From: CAVSUR01 sp963846005
GTDB lineage: Bacteria; Actinomycetota; Actinomycetes; Streptosporangiales; Streptosporangiaceae
Direction: 5' to 3'
Length of the DNA: 64,000 nucleotides
Assembly: GCA_963846005.1 (NCBI GenBank)
Contig: CAWJUH010000005.1
Coordinates: 287,604 to 351,603 of the forward strand
Shown: positions 17,831 to 25,801 of the stretch, in pieces
Numbering within the stretch: position 1 is the stretch's first letter
How the letters are laid out: each line of letters opens with the position of its first letter
Made by a program: the position numbers and the translations under genes
The notes under the pieces: model-generated
Seen by the model: only the letters and a program-made list of their open reading frames with translations
Told to the model about the DNA's origin: nothing
Databases searched by the model: none

Positions 17831-18958
17831 ATGGGCCATGTCGGACGTGTCCTGATCGTCGGCGGCGGCATCGGCGGGCTCACTTTGGCCGCAGCGTTCC
17901 ACCGTGATCGTCTGGGCGTGGAGCTGGTCGAGCTGGAAAGGGAATGGAACACCGCGGGTGCCGGTTTGTCGGTGCAGCCCAACGGGCTGCGGGTCCTGAA
18001 GAGCCTGGGGCTGGACGCTGGGGTAGTGGGTGCTGGTTGTGTCATCGGCAGCTGGCTGTTCGCTGACGATCAAGGCGGTGTGCTCTGCCAGGTCGACCTT
18101 GACAGCGTGTGGGCCGACGTCGGCCCGCTAGTTGGTATCGCACGCGCCCGGCTTCAGGATGTGCTGGTAGCGGGCGCACAGCCGGTCCGGTGTCGGCTCG
18201 GCACCTCGGTCATTTCGATCGGCGAGACCGCCGGTGGCGCGTCGGTGCGTTTCACCGATGGCTCGGCGGGCGACTACGACCTGGTGGTCGGGGCCGATGG
18301 GATCCGCTCGGCCGTGCGCGCCTTGGTGTTCGGTCCGGTGGAGCCGGTCTTCGCCGGTCATATCTCGTGGCGCAGCGTTGCCCCGGTCCGGCTTCCCGGC
18401 CCGCCCAACGTCCAGTTCTGGCTGGGAGATCGGTGCTTTTTCGGGCTGTGCCCGGTGGGCGATGACTGCACGTACGGGTTCGGTCACGTCACCCAGGAGC
18501 GGCGCTATGACCCGGTCGAGGGGAGGCTCGGCCGCCTGCGCGAGCATTTCGCTGGCTTCGGGCCGGCCGTGCAGGATTACCTGGCCGCGCTTGACGACGA
18601 CGCTCAGATCCACTGCTCAGCCATCGAATGGGTCGACCAGGAGCGGTGGCACACCCGCCGGGTCGTGCTGATCGGAGATGCGGCTCATGCAAGCTCGCCG
18701 CTGATGGGCCAAGGCGGCAGCCTCGCCATGGAGGACGCCAGCGTGCTCGCCGAGGTCCTGCGGACCGAGCCGACCCTCAACCATGCACTCGCGGCCTACA
18801 CCCGCCGCCGCGCACCACGTGTCAGGTGGGTGCAGCAGCAAAGCCGCGCGGTAGCGGACAGCTTCAACGTCCCGCCGCGCACCCGCAACGACATGCTGCG
18901 CGGCCAGGGCGAGCGGATGTTCAAGGAAAGGTACGCACCGCTCGCCCTCTGTCCATAG
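17831..18958 (+). CDS. FAD-dependent aromatic-ring-hydroxylase-type monooxygenase
   Basis: 375 residues from ATG 17831, where the protein begins next to its FAD motif (VLIVGGGIGGLTLA, glycines 11-16). The DG motif is DLVVGADGIRSAVR and the GD motif is VVLIGDAAHASSPLMGQGG, as in p-hydroxybenzoate-hydroxylase-fold enzymes (FAD_binding_3). A longer in-frame start at 17687 only adds unlikely sequence. Codon use is a little less G/C-biased than the neighbours. The segment is bracketed by inverted tandem repeats, suggesting a cassette acquired separately. Substrate unknown. Confidence 0.78.
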   Translation: MGHVGRVLIVGGGIGGLTLAAAFHRDRLGVELVELEREWNTAGAGLSVQPNGLRVLKSLGLDAGVVGAGCVIGSWLFADDQGGVLCQVDLDSVWADVGPLVGIARARLQDVLVAGAQPVRCRLGTSVISIGETAGGASVRFTDGSAGDYDLVVGADGIRSAVRALVFGPVEPVFAGHISWRSVAPVRLPGPPNVQFWLGDRCFFGLCPVGDDCTYGFGHVTQERRYDPVEGRLGRLREHFAGFGPAVQDYLAALDDDAQIHCSAIEWVDQERWHTRRVVLIGDAAHASSPLMGQGGSLAMEDASVLAEVLRTEPTLNHALAAYTRRRAPRVRWVQQQSRAVADSFNVPPRTRNDMLRGQGERMFKERYAPLALCP

Positions 18959-19114
18959 CGCAGCAGTGGCTGTCCGCTAGCTGACCTGGGTCCTGGGCTT
19001 CGCGGGTGACACGTGTGCGCTGGCGGTAGCAGCGGGCGAGGGCTTGGCGGCGGCGCTGAGTCCGCTGCGGAGTGTGGTCACCTGCCTCACCACGCTCCGC
19101 CGCTGGTCAAACCT

Positions 19115-19150
19115 CGAATGGAGACTGCCGTACGAATGGAGACTGCCGTA
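19115..19150. repeat. Tandem 18-bp repeat, right (inverted) member
   Basis: Two perfect copies of CGAATGGAGACTGCCGTA at 19115-19132 and 19133-19150. The reverse complement is TACGGCAGTCTCCATTCG, which matches the left unit at 15 of 18 positions. The repeat lies between the monooxygenase gene and the 3' end of the aminotransferase gene, 21 bp beyond its stop. Confidence 0.75.
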
Positions 19151-19171
19151 CTAGGCGCCCCGCGCGAGAGC

Positions 19172-20383
19172 CTACTGGTGGTACCCCTTGAGGAAGTCGG
19201 CCAGCCGGCCGATGGCGTCCTCCAGGATCGGCACCGAGGCCAGGAACACCAGCCGCACGTGGTCGGTGGTGGGCAGGTTGAACCCCGACCCGTGGGTCAG
19301 CAGCAGGTGCTGCTGGTCGAGCAGGTCGATGACCATCTGCTCGTCGTCGGTGATCTTGTATACCGACGGGTCGAGGCGCGGGAACACATACAGGGCCCCG
19401 GCCGGCTTCACGCAGTCCACGCCGGGGATCTCGTTCAGCGCCCGCCAGGCGAAGTCGCGCTGCTCGCGCAGCCGCCCGCCGGGCTCCAGCAGCTCGGCGA
19501 TGTCCACCCGGCCGCCGAGCGCGGTCTGGATCGCGTGCTGGGCGGGCACGTTCGGGCACATCCGCATGTTGGCCAGCAACTCCAGCCCGTCCAGGTACCC
19601 GGCCGCCTCGTGCCGCGGCCCGGAGATCGCCAGCCAGCCGGACCGGAACCCGGCCAGCCGGTAAGTCTTGGACAGCCCGCCGAGGGTGAGCACCAGCAGG
19701 TCGGGGGCGAGCGCGGCCGCGCTTTCGTGCACGGCGCCCTCGTACAGGATCTGGTCGTAGATCTCGTCGGTGAGCACCAGCAGCCCGTGCCGCCGGGCCA
19801 GGTCCAGCAGCCCGAGCAGGGTCTCGCGGGAGTAGACCGCGCCGGTCGGGTTGTTCGGGTTGATGATCACCAGGGCCCGGGTGGCGCCGGTGATCTTGGC
19901 GGCGATGTCGTCCAGGTCGGGCTGCCAGCCGGCCTGCTCGTCGCACCGGTAGTGCACCGCGCGGCCGCCGCACAGGCTCACCCCGCCGGTCCACAGCGGG
20001 TAGTCGGGCGCGGGCACCAGCACCTCGTCGCCGGTCTCCAGCAGCGCCTGCAGCGCCATCACGATCAGCTCGGACACCCCGTTGCCGAGGAAGACGTCGT
20101 CCGGGCCGACCCCCCGCACGCCGCGCCGCTCGTAGTACTGCGCGACCGCGAGCCGTCCCGAGTGGATGCCGCGCGCGTCGCTGTAGCCCTGCGCCTCGAC
20201 GATGTTGTGCGCCACGTCGCGCAGCACCGCGTCGGGTGCGTCCAGCCCGAACGGGGCCGGGTTGCCGATATTGAGCTTGAGGATCCGGTGCCCTTCGGCC
20301 TCCAGGTGGCGAGCTCGCCGCAGCACCGGCCCGCGGATGTCGTAGCGGACATTGGCCAGCCTGCCCGCCTGCGGAATGGTCAC
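19172..20383 (-). CDS. Class I/II PLP aminotransferase (AlaA-like)
   Basis: 403 residues from GTG 20383, chosen because GGGAGG lies just upstream; an upstream ATG has no such site. KLNIGNPAPFGLDAPD near the N-terminus is characteristic of alanine/aspartate aminotransferases of the AlaA group. The PLP lysine lies in LGGLSKTYRLAGFRSGW, and NPNNPTGAVYS contains the conserved asparagine. The likely reaction is glutamate-pyruvate or related transamination. It is divergent from the acyl-CoA dehydrogenase operon, with 90 bp between starts. Confidence 0.85.
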   Translation of the reverse strand: MTIPQAGRLANVRYDIRGPVLRRARHLEAEGHRILKLNIGNPAPFGLDAPDAVLRDVAHNIVEAQGYSDARGIHSGRLAVAQYYERRGVRGVGPDDVFLGNGVSELIVMALQALLETGDEVLVPAPDYPLWTGGVSLCGGRAVHYRCDEQAGWQPDLDDIAAKITGATRALVIINPNNPTGAVYSRETLLGLLDLARRHGLLVLTDEIYDQILYEGAVHESAAALAPDLLVLTLGGLSKTYRLAGFRSGWLAISGPRHEAAGYLDGLELLANMRMCPNVPAQHAIQTALGGRVDIAELLEPGGRLREQRDFAWRALNEIPGVDCVKPAGALYVFPRLDPSVYKITDDEQMVIDLLDQQHLLLTHGSGFNLPTTDHVRLVFLASVPILEDAIGRLADFLKGYHQ

Positions 20384-20472
20384 CCGTGCCTCCCTTTGCC
20401 TCGCACGGCACCCTACCGTGATGTCAGCGGGCATGAGCCCGGGCCGCACCAGGGCGGCCGGAAGGGACGATC

Positions 20473-21630
20473 ATGATCGAGCTGGACGGCGCGGAGCGCG
20501 CGGTCGTCGAGCTGGTGCGCGAGTTCACCGACCGCGAGGTCAGGCCGGTGGCGCGCGAGCTCGAGCACGCCAACGCCTACCCGGAGCAGCTGATCGCGCA
20601 GATGAAGGAGCTGGGCGTCTTCGGCCTGGCCATCCCGGCCCCGTGGGGCGGCGCCGCGGTCAGCACCCCGTGCTACGCGCTGGTCACCGAGGAGCTGGCC
20701 CGCGGCTGGATGAGCCTGGCCGGGGCGATGGGCGGCCACACCGTGGTGGCCAGGCTGATCCTCGAGTTCGGCACCGATGATCAGCAACAAGCCTACTTGC
20801 CCCGGATGGCCACCGGCGAGATCCGCGCCACGATGGCGCTGACCGAGCCGGGCGGCGGATCGGACCTGCAGGCGATGCGCACCACCGCCCGGCGCGAGGG
20901 CGATGCGTACCTGGTGAACGGGTCCAAGATGTGGATCAGCAACGCCCGGCATTCGCAGCTCATCGCGCTGCTGTGCAAGACCGACGCGGCGGCCAGCCCG
21001 GCGCACGCCGGGATCAGCATCCTGCTCGCCGAGCCCGGGCCCGGCTGCACCGTGTCCCGCGACCTGCCCAAGCTCGGCTACAAGGGGGTGGAGAGCTGCG
21101 AGCTGGTGTTCACCGATTTCACGGCGCCGGCCAGCGCGCTGCTCGGCGGGCGGGAGGGCCGCGGGTTCGCGCAGATGATGCGCGGGCTGGAGACGGGCCG
21201 GATCCAGGTCGCGGCCCGTGCGGTCGGCGTCGGCCGCGCCGCGCTGGAGGACGCGCTGGGCTACGCCCAGCAGCGGGAGGCGTTCGGCAAGCCGATCTGG
21301 CAGCACCAGTCGATCGGCAACTACCTCGCCGACATGGCCACCAAGCTGGCCGCGGCCCGGCAGCTGGTGCTGCACGCGGCGCGGGTGCTGGACTCCGGCC
21401 AGCGCGCCGACCTGGAGGCGGGCATGGCCAAGCTGTTCGCCTCCGAGGCCGCGATGCAGATCGCGCTGGACGCGGTGCGCATCCACGGCGGCTACGGCTA
21501 CTCGACCGAGTTCGACGTCGAGCGCTACTTCCGCGACGCGCCGCTGATGATCGTGGGCGAGGGCACCAACGAGATCCAGCGCGGCGTCATCGCCCGCCAG
21601 CTCATCCGCCGCAACACGGTGGCGCCATGA
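20473..21630 (+). CDS. Acyl-CoA dehydrogenase
   Basis: 385 residues, full length. The family pattern is clear: MALTEPGGGSDLQAMRT (flavin/substrate loop), VNGSKMWISNARHS, and the C-terminal helices GGYGYSTEFDVERYFRDA and IVGEGTNEIQRGVIARQL with the catalytic-glutamate region. It catalyses the first, FAD-linked step of acyl-CoA oxidation. It is first in an operon: its TGA overlaps the ATG of the CoA-transferase gene (ATGA at 21627). Downstream enzymes suggest oxidation of a branched or dicarboxylic acyl-CoA. Confidence 0.88.
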   Translation: MIELDGAERAVVELVREFTDREVRPVARELEHANAYPEQLIAQMKELGVFGLAIPAPWGGAAVSTPCYALVTEELARGWMSLAGAMGGHTVVARLILEFGTDDQQQAYLPRMATGEIRATMALTEPGGGSDLQAMRTTARREGDAYLVNGSKMWISNARHSQLIALLCKTDAAASPAHAGISILLAEPGPGCTVSRDLPKLGYKGVESCELVFTDFTAPASALLGGREGRGFAQMMRGLETGRIQVAARAVGVGRAALEDALGYAQQREAFGKPIWQHQSIGNYLADMATKLAAARQLVLHAARVLDSGQRADLEAGMAKLFASEAAMQIALDAVRIHGGYGYSTEFDVERYFRDAPLMIVGEGTNEIQRGVIARQLIRRNTVAP

Positions 21631-22790
21631 GCGGCTCGCTGCCGCTGGCCGGGCTGACCGTGGTCGCGGCCGAGCAGGCCGTCGCCGCGCCGTTCGCGAC
21701 CCGCCAGCTGGCCGACCTCGGTGCCCGGGTGATCAAGGTGGAGCGGCCGGGCGGTGATTTCGCCCGCGGCTTCGACCGGGCGGTCCGCGGCCAGTCCAGC
21801 CACTTCGTCTGGCTCAACCGCGGCAAGGAGAGCATCGTGGCTGACCTGAAGACCGCGGACGGGCGGGCGGTGCTGGGCGCGCTGCTGGCCCGGGCCGACG
21901 TGTTCGTGCAGAACCTGCGGCCGGGCGCGGCCGCCCGGCTCGGCCTGGACCCGGCCGGGCTGCGCGAGCGGCACCCGCGGCTGATCACCTGCTCGGTCTC
22001 CGGCTACGGCCCGGGCGGTCCCTACGCCGCCAAGAAGGCCTACGACCTGCTGGTGCAGTGCGAGGCCGGCCTGCTCGCGGTCACCGGCACCCCGGAGCAG
22101 CCGTCCAAGGCGGGGATCTCGGTGGCCGACATCGCCGCGGGCATGTACGCGTTCAGCGGGGTGCTCACCGCGCTGTACGAGCGGGAGCGGACCGGGACGG
22201 GGACCAGCGTCGAGGTCTCGCTGCTGGACGCGCTCGGCGAGTGGATGACCCAGCCGTACTACTTCAGCGGCTACGGCGGCTGGCCGCCGCTGCGCACCGG
22301 GGCCCGGCACGCCTCGATCTCCCCGTACGGGCCCTATGCCGCGGGGGACGGCGCGACGGTGTTCATCGGGCTGCAGAACGAGCGGGAGTGGGCCGTGTTC
22401 TGCGACCAGGTGCTGGGCCAGCCCGGCCTGGCCGCCGATCCGCGGTTCGCCAGCAATCCCGACCGGATGGCCCACGACGCTGAGCTCACTGCGATCATCG
22501 AGGCCGCGCTGGCCGGGTACCCGGCCGACGAGGTCACCGGCCTGCTGGACCGGGCCGGGATCGGCAACGCCCGGCTGCGCGAGCCGGGCGACCTGGCCGG
22601 CCACCCGCAGCTGGCCGCCCGGGACCGGTGGCGCGAGGTGGCCACTCCGGGCGGGCCGGTGCGGGCCCTGCTGCCGGCGGTGACCGTGCCGGGCCGCGAG
22701 CCGCGGATGGGCGCGGTCCCGGCCCTGGGCGAGCACACCGGCGCGATCCGGTCCGAGCTCGGCCTGCCCGCCCCGGACGCGGCGCAGTGA
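21627..22790 (+). CDS. CaiB/BaiF-family (class III) CoA-transferase
   Basis: 387 residues. The N-terminus (LAGLTVVAAEQAVAAPFATRQLADLGARVIKVE) is the standard CoA-transferase III opening. SGYGPGGPYA and KAGISVADIAAGMYAF carry the glycine loop and the likely catalytic aspartate (SVADI). Such enzymes move CoA between carboxylic acids through an aspartyl anhydride. Four-base overlaps with both neighbours indicate tight coupling. The CoA donor and acceptor are unknown; with the hydratase next door, an itaconate/mesaconate/citramalate-like substrate is possible. Confidence 0.88.
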   Translation: MSGSLPLAGLTVVAAEQAVAAPFATRQLADLGARVIKVERPGGDFARGFDRAVRGQSSHFVWLNRGKESIVADLKTADGRAVLGALLARADVFVQNLRPGAAARLGLDPAGLRERHPRLITCSVSGYGPGGPYAAKKAYDLLVQCEAGLLAVTGTPEQPSKAGISVADIAAGMYAFSGVLTALYERERTGTGTSVEVSLLDALGEWMTQPYYFSGYGGWPPLRTGARHASISPYGPYAAGDGATVFIGLQNEREWAVFCDQVLGQPGLAADPRFASNPDRMAHDAELTAIIEAALAGYPADEVTGLLDRAGIGNARLREPGDLAGHPQLAARDRWREVATPGGPVRALLPAVTVPGREPRMGAVPALGEHTGAIRSELGLPAPDAAQ

Positions 22791-23722
22791 CCGGGCCGCC
22801 CGGCCCTGCGCCAGCCGGGATGGCCGGGGTGACGGAGCTGACCGAGTTGCTGGTCCCGGGGCCGGCGCAGGCGCTGGCCGGGCTGCTCGGCGTGCCGCTG
22901 CCCGATCCCGGCGGCCCGGCCGGGCTGCCGCTGCTGTGGCACTGGGCGTACCTGCTCGACCGCCCGGCGCAGTCTGACCTCGGCCCGGACGGGCACCGGG
23001 CGGCAGGCGGGGTGCCGCTGCCGCCGGGTCCCGGCCGCCGCCGGATGTTCGCCGGCGGCCGGGCCTGGCGGCAGGCGCCGCTGCGCACCGGGCGGCCGGC
23101 CACGCGGCGGACCTGGGTGTCCGGCTCGGCGCAGAAGCAGGGCCGGTCCGGCCGCCTGGAGTTCGTGACGGTCAGGACCGAGATCAGCCAGGACAGCGTG
23201 GTCGCGGTGGCCGAGGAGCAGGACATCGTCTACCGGGATGCGCTCCGCCCCGGCTACGGCACGCCGGAGCCGGGAACTCCCGCGCAGCCGGCCGGGCCCG
23301 CACCGGACCAGGCAGGCGCGGCGCACTTCGGGCTGGACCCCGGGCCGGTGCTGCTGTTCCGGTTCTCCGCGCTGACCTACAACGGGCACCGCATCCACTA
23401 CGACCGGGACTACGCCCGGGCCGCCGAGGGCTACCCGGGCCTGGTCGTGCACGGCCCGCTGCAGGCCCTGGCCATGGCCGAGCTGGGCCGGCAGGCGGCC
23501 CGGCAGGCAGCCCAGCCGCCGCGGTGCGGCTTCTCCTACCGGCTGGTGGCGCCGCTGTTCGAGGGCCAGGGGCTGCGGGCGTCCGGCTGGCGGCCCCGCG
23601 GCGCCGCCCCGGGCACGCTGCGCTGCGCCGTGCGCGACGCCGCCGGGCGGCTGACCGCCACCGGCGAGCTCGCCGGTGGCGGCGAGTTCACCGGGCCAGG
23701 AAGCCCGCCACCAGGCCGGTGA
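22787..23722 (+). CDS. MaoC/FAS1-like dehydratase (mesaconyl/itaconyl-CoA hydratase family)
   Basis: 311 residues from GTG 22787, which overlaps the preceding stop. The C-terminal half has the hot-dog hydratase region FRFSALTYNGHRIHYDRDYARAAEGYPGLVVHGPLQALAM, with the conserved histidine and aspartate of mesaconyl-C4-CoA-hydratase-like proteins. The N-terminal half is a second, degenerate hot-dog domain. It likely hydrates an enoyl-CoA produced by the dehydrogenase two genes upstream. Its last 35 bp overlap the convergent alpha/beta-hydrolase gene. Confidence 0.78.
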   Translation: MTGPPGPAPAGMAGVTELTELLVPGPAQALAGLLGVPLPDPGGPAGLPLLWHWAYLLDRPAQSDLGPDGHRAAGGVPLPPGPGRRRMFAGGRAWRQAPLRTGRPATRRTWVSGSAQKQGRSGRLEFVTVRTEISQDSVVAVAEEQDIVYRDALRPGYGTPEPGTPAQPAGPAPDQAGAAHFGLDPGPVLLFRFSALTYNGHRIHYDRDYARAAEGYPGLVVHGPLQALAMAELGRQAARQAAQPPRCGFSYRLVAPLFEGQGLRASGWRPRGAAPGTLRCAVRDAAGRLTATGELAGGGEFTGPGSPPPGR

Positions 23723-24755
23723 ACTCGCGCGGGTACTCCAGGTGCGGCGAATGCCCGCAGTCCGCCAGCACGTGCTCGGTGTAGCGGCCGCCGTTCGCGG
23801 CGTAGCGGTCCAGCGTCGCCCGCATCTGGCCGATCATCGGCTGCGGGGGATAGGCGTCCGCGCCGGGCCAGCCGGGCACCGCGCCGAGCTGGCCGAGATA
23901 GCCGAGATCCACCAGCGAGGTGTCGGACACGATCTGGTCGGCGTCGCCGCGGATCCACAGCACGTCAGGGCCTCCGGCCAGTTCCCCGAAGCCGGAGACG
24001 TCGCAGTACCGCGGCGAGATCGCGTTGTTGACCCCGTGCTCGCCCGGCCCGGTGCCCGGCCAGTTCGGCGACGGCGCCGCGTCGCCGGGGTAGAACTCGT
24101 CGCCGGTGGCCATCTGCAGCATGCCCTCGACCAGCTCATCCTCCACGCCGGGCGGGAAGGTCACCGGGGGCCGCACGTACAGGGTGGTCAGCACCCGGCG
24201 CGGGGAGGCCGCGTCGGAATCGCCGCGGTCCCCGGCCGCGAGCCGCCGGACCAGCTCCGGGCTGGCGGTGCCGCCGCCGGATCCGGCGAAGTCGGGGCAG
24301 CACGGCGTGCCCTGCGCGTCCCGGGTGCCGCCGAACCCGTAGGGCGACATCGGGCTCTCCAGCACGATCGAGGCGACCGCGCCGGGGTGGTCGAGTGCGT
24401 ACTGGAGCACGACCGCGCCGCCGAGCGACCAGCCGAGCAGGTGCACGGGCTGTCCGGTGCCGGTCAGGCCGCTCTCCGCCAGCAGCGCATGCAGGTCGTC
24501 GGCGTAGTCGCGGACGCCGCGGCGCGCGTCCGCCGGCCGGGCCGCCGACCGGCCGAAGCCGCGCAGGTCAAGGGCCAGGCAGTGGTAGGTGCGGCCCAGC
24601 TCGCCCAGCAGCCCGGCGAAGAACTGTGCGCTGGAGACGTTGCCGTGGATCAGCACCAGCGCGGCGGCGTCCCGCGGCCCGGCTTCGAGCACGTGCGTGC
24701 GCACCCGGGTCGTTCCCACCTCCAGCTCGGTGATCGCAGCGGGCTCAGCGCGCAT
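23688..24755 (-). CDS. Alpha/beta-hydrolase
   Basis: 355 residues. The oxyanion region is VLIHGNVSS, and the nucleophile elbow GWSLGGAVVLQYA holds the serine. The late aspartate lies in WIRGDADQIVS and the histidine in LADCGHSPHLEYPREF, completing the triad in the usual order. A cap region with several glycines and prolines is inserted between. It may be a thioesterase, lactonase or dehalogenase-like enzyme. It is convergent with the hydratase gene and overlaps it. Confidence 0.8.
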   Translation of the reverse strand: MRAEPAAITELEVGTTRVRTHVLEAGPRDAAALVLIHGNVSSAQFFAGLLGELGRTYHCLALDLRGFGRSAARPADARRGVRDYADDLHALLAESGLTGTGQPVHLLGWSLGGAVVLQYALDHPGAVASIVLESPMSPYGFGGTRDAQGTPCCPDFAGSGGGTASPELVRRLAAGDRGDSDAASPRRVLTTLYVRPPVTFPPGVEDELVEGMLQMATGDEFYPGDAAPSPNWPGTGPGEHGVNNAISPRYCDVSGFGELAGGPDVLWIRGDADQIVSDTSLVDLGYLGQLGAVPGWPGADAYPPQPMIGQMRATLDRYAANGGRYTEHVLADCGHSPHLEYPREFTGLVAGFLAR

Positions 24756-24901
24756 CGGGGTCCTTCCTGGCGGGGGATTCTCTGCGGGAGGTGCGTCCGG
24801 TGGGGCCGCCCAGCCCGGCTCGGGCCACCTTAACGGCCGCGGGCCGCACCGGTTCCTGGGACCATGGCCTCGTCGCCAGAAACCGGGCCGAGGGAGGCGC
24901 C

Positions 24902-25435
24902 GTGCCGGGCAGCCCGCCGTACATCGCCGTGGCCGGCCCGGGCGAGGGGGCCGGCGCGCGGGACCGCGAGCTGGCCCGGCAGGTGGGCCGGGAGCTGGCC
25001 CGGACCGGGGTGGTGCTGCTGTGCGGCGGCCTCGGCGGGGTGATGGCTGCCGCCTGCGAGGGCGCGGCGGCCGGCGGCGGCACCGCCGTCGGCCTGCTGC
25101 CGGGCTCCGACCGGTCGGCCGGCAACCCGTACCTGTCCGTCGCGCTGGCCACCGGTCTCGGCGAATTGCGCAACGGCCTGCTGGTCCGGGCCGCCGACGC
25201 GGTCATCGCGATCGGCGGGAGCTGGGGGACGCTGAGCGAGATCGCACTGGCGGTCAGGACGGGCCGGCCGGTGATCGCGCTCGGCGGCTGGGAGGTGGCC
25301 GGTCCCGCCGGGATGCCCGGGGCCGCGCGCAGCCCGGAAGGCGGGCCAGTCCGGGCCGGGACAGCAGCGGAGGCGGTCAGGCTCGCCCTGACCGCGATCG
25401 GGCGCGCCGGACTCGCGGCGGGATCCGGCGGCTAG
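24902..25435 (+). CDS. TIGR00725/LOG-like Rossmann-fold protein
   Basis: 177 residues from GTG 24902. YIAVAGPGEGAG begins the fold. VVLLCGGLGGVMAAACEGAAAGGGTAVGLLPG and IAIGGSWGTLSEIALAVRTGRPVIALGG are the nucleotide-binding signatures shared by DprA/LOG-like proteins. The GGxxGTxxE motif is present as GGSWGTLSE. LOG enzymes activate cytokinin nucleotides, but this subgroup is mostly uncharacterised, so only the fold is claimed. Confidence 0.78.
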   Translation: MPGSPPYIAVAGPGEGAGARDRELARQVGRELARTGVVLLCGGLGGVMAAACEGAAAGGGTAVGLLPGSDRSAGNPYLSVALATGLGELRNGLLVRAADAVIAIGGSWGTLSEIALAVRTGRPVIALGGWEVAGPAGMPGAARSPEGGPVRAGTAAEAVRLALTAIGRAGLAAGSGG

Positions 25436-25439
25436 CGGC

Positions 25440-25754
25440 TCAGCGGGCCGCGAGCACCTCGGCGATCTTGGCCGCGGCGCCGGGCGGGTCCTCGGTGTCG
25501 TGCAGCACCTCGCCCCAGGACCACCGGTAGAACCAGCACAGCCGCCCGTTGCTGTCGGTGCCGGGAATGCAGTCGATGCTTTCCGCCAGCATCGACGCAC
25601 CGGGGATGAACACGTGCAGCGCGGCCGGGTAGCTGGTCTTCACGCTGGCGTGAAATCCCTGGGTATCCAGCTCATTCGCCAGCCGTTGCAAGAAATAGCT
25701 ACGCGCGTGATCTCGGACGGCGTCCTGCATCTCACCTGCCTCGCGGGTCGGCAC
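25440..25754 (-). CDS. Conserved-looking small hypothetical protein
   Basis: 104 residues, no domain recognised. It has an amphipathic N-terminal helix (MQDAVRDHARSYFLQRLANELDTQGF), a central strand-rich part (PAALHVFIPGASMLAESIDCI) and LCWFYRWSWGEVLHDTEDPPG. Codon use is less extreme than the neighbours, but the ORF is real-looking: normal amino-acid composition and a convergent arrangement with the LOG-like gene 4 bp away. The start could be M9 (25730). Confidence 0.55.
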   Translation of the reverse strand: MPTREAGEMQDAVRDHARSYFLQRLANELDTQGFHASVKTSYPAALHVFIPGASMLAESIDCIPGTDSNGRLCWFYRWSWGEVLHDTEDPPGAAAKIAEVLAAR

Positions 25755-25801
25755 ATTGTCAGCGCGTGCCGGCCGGTCTTGTCAAGCCCTTGGTACGGCG
25801 G

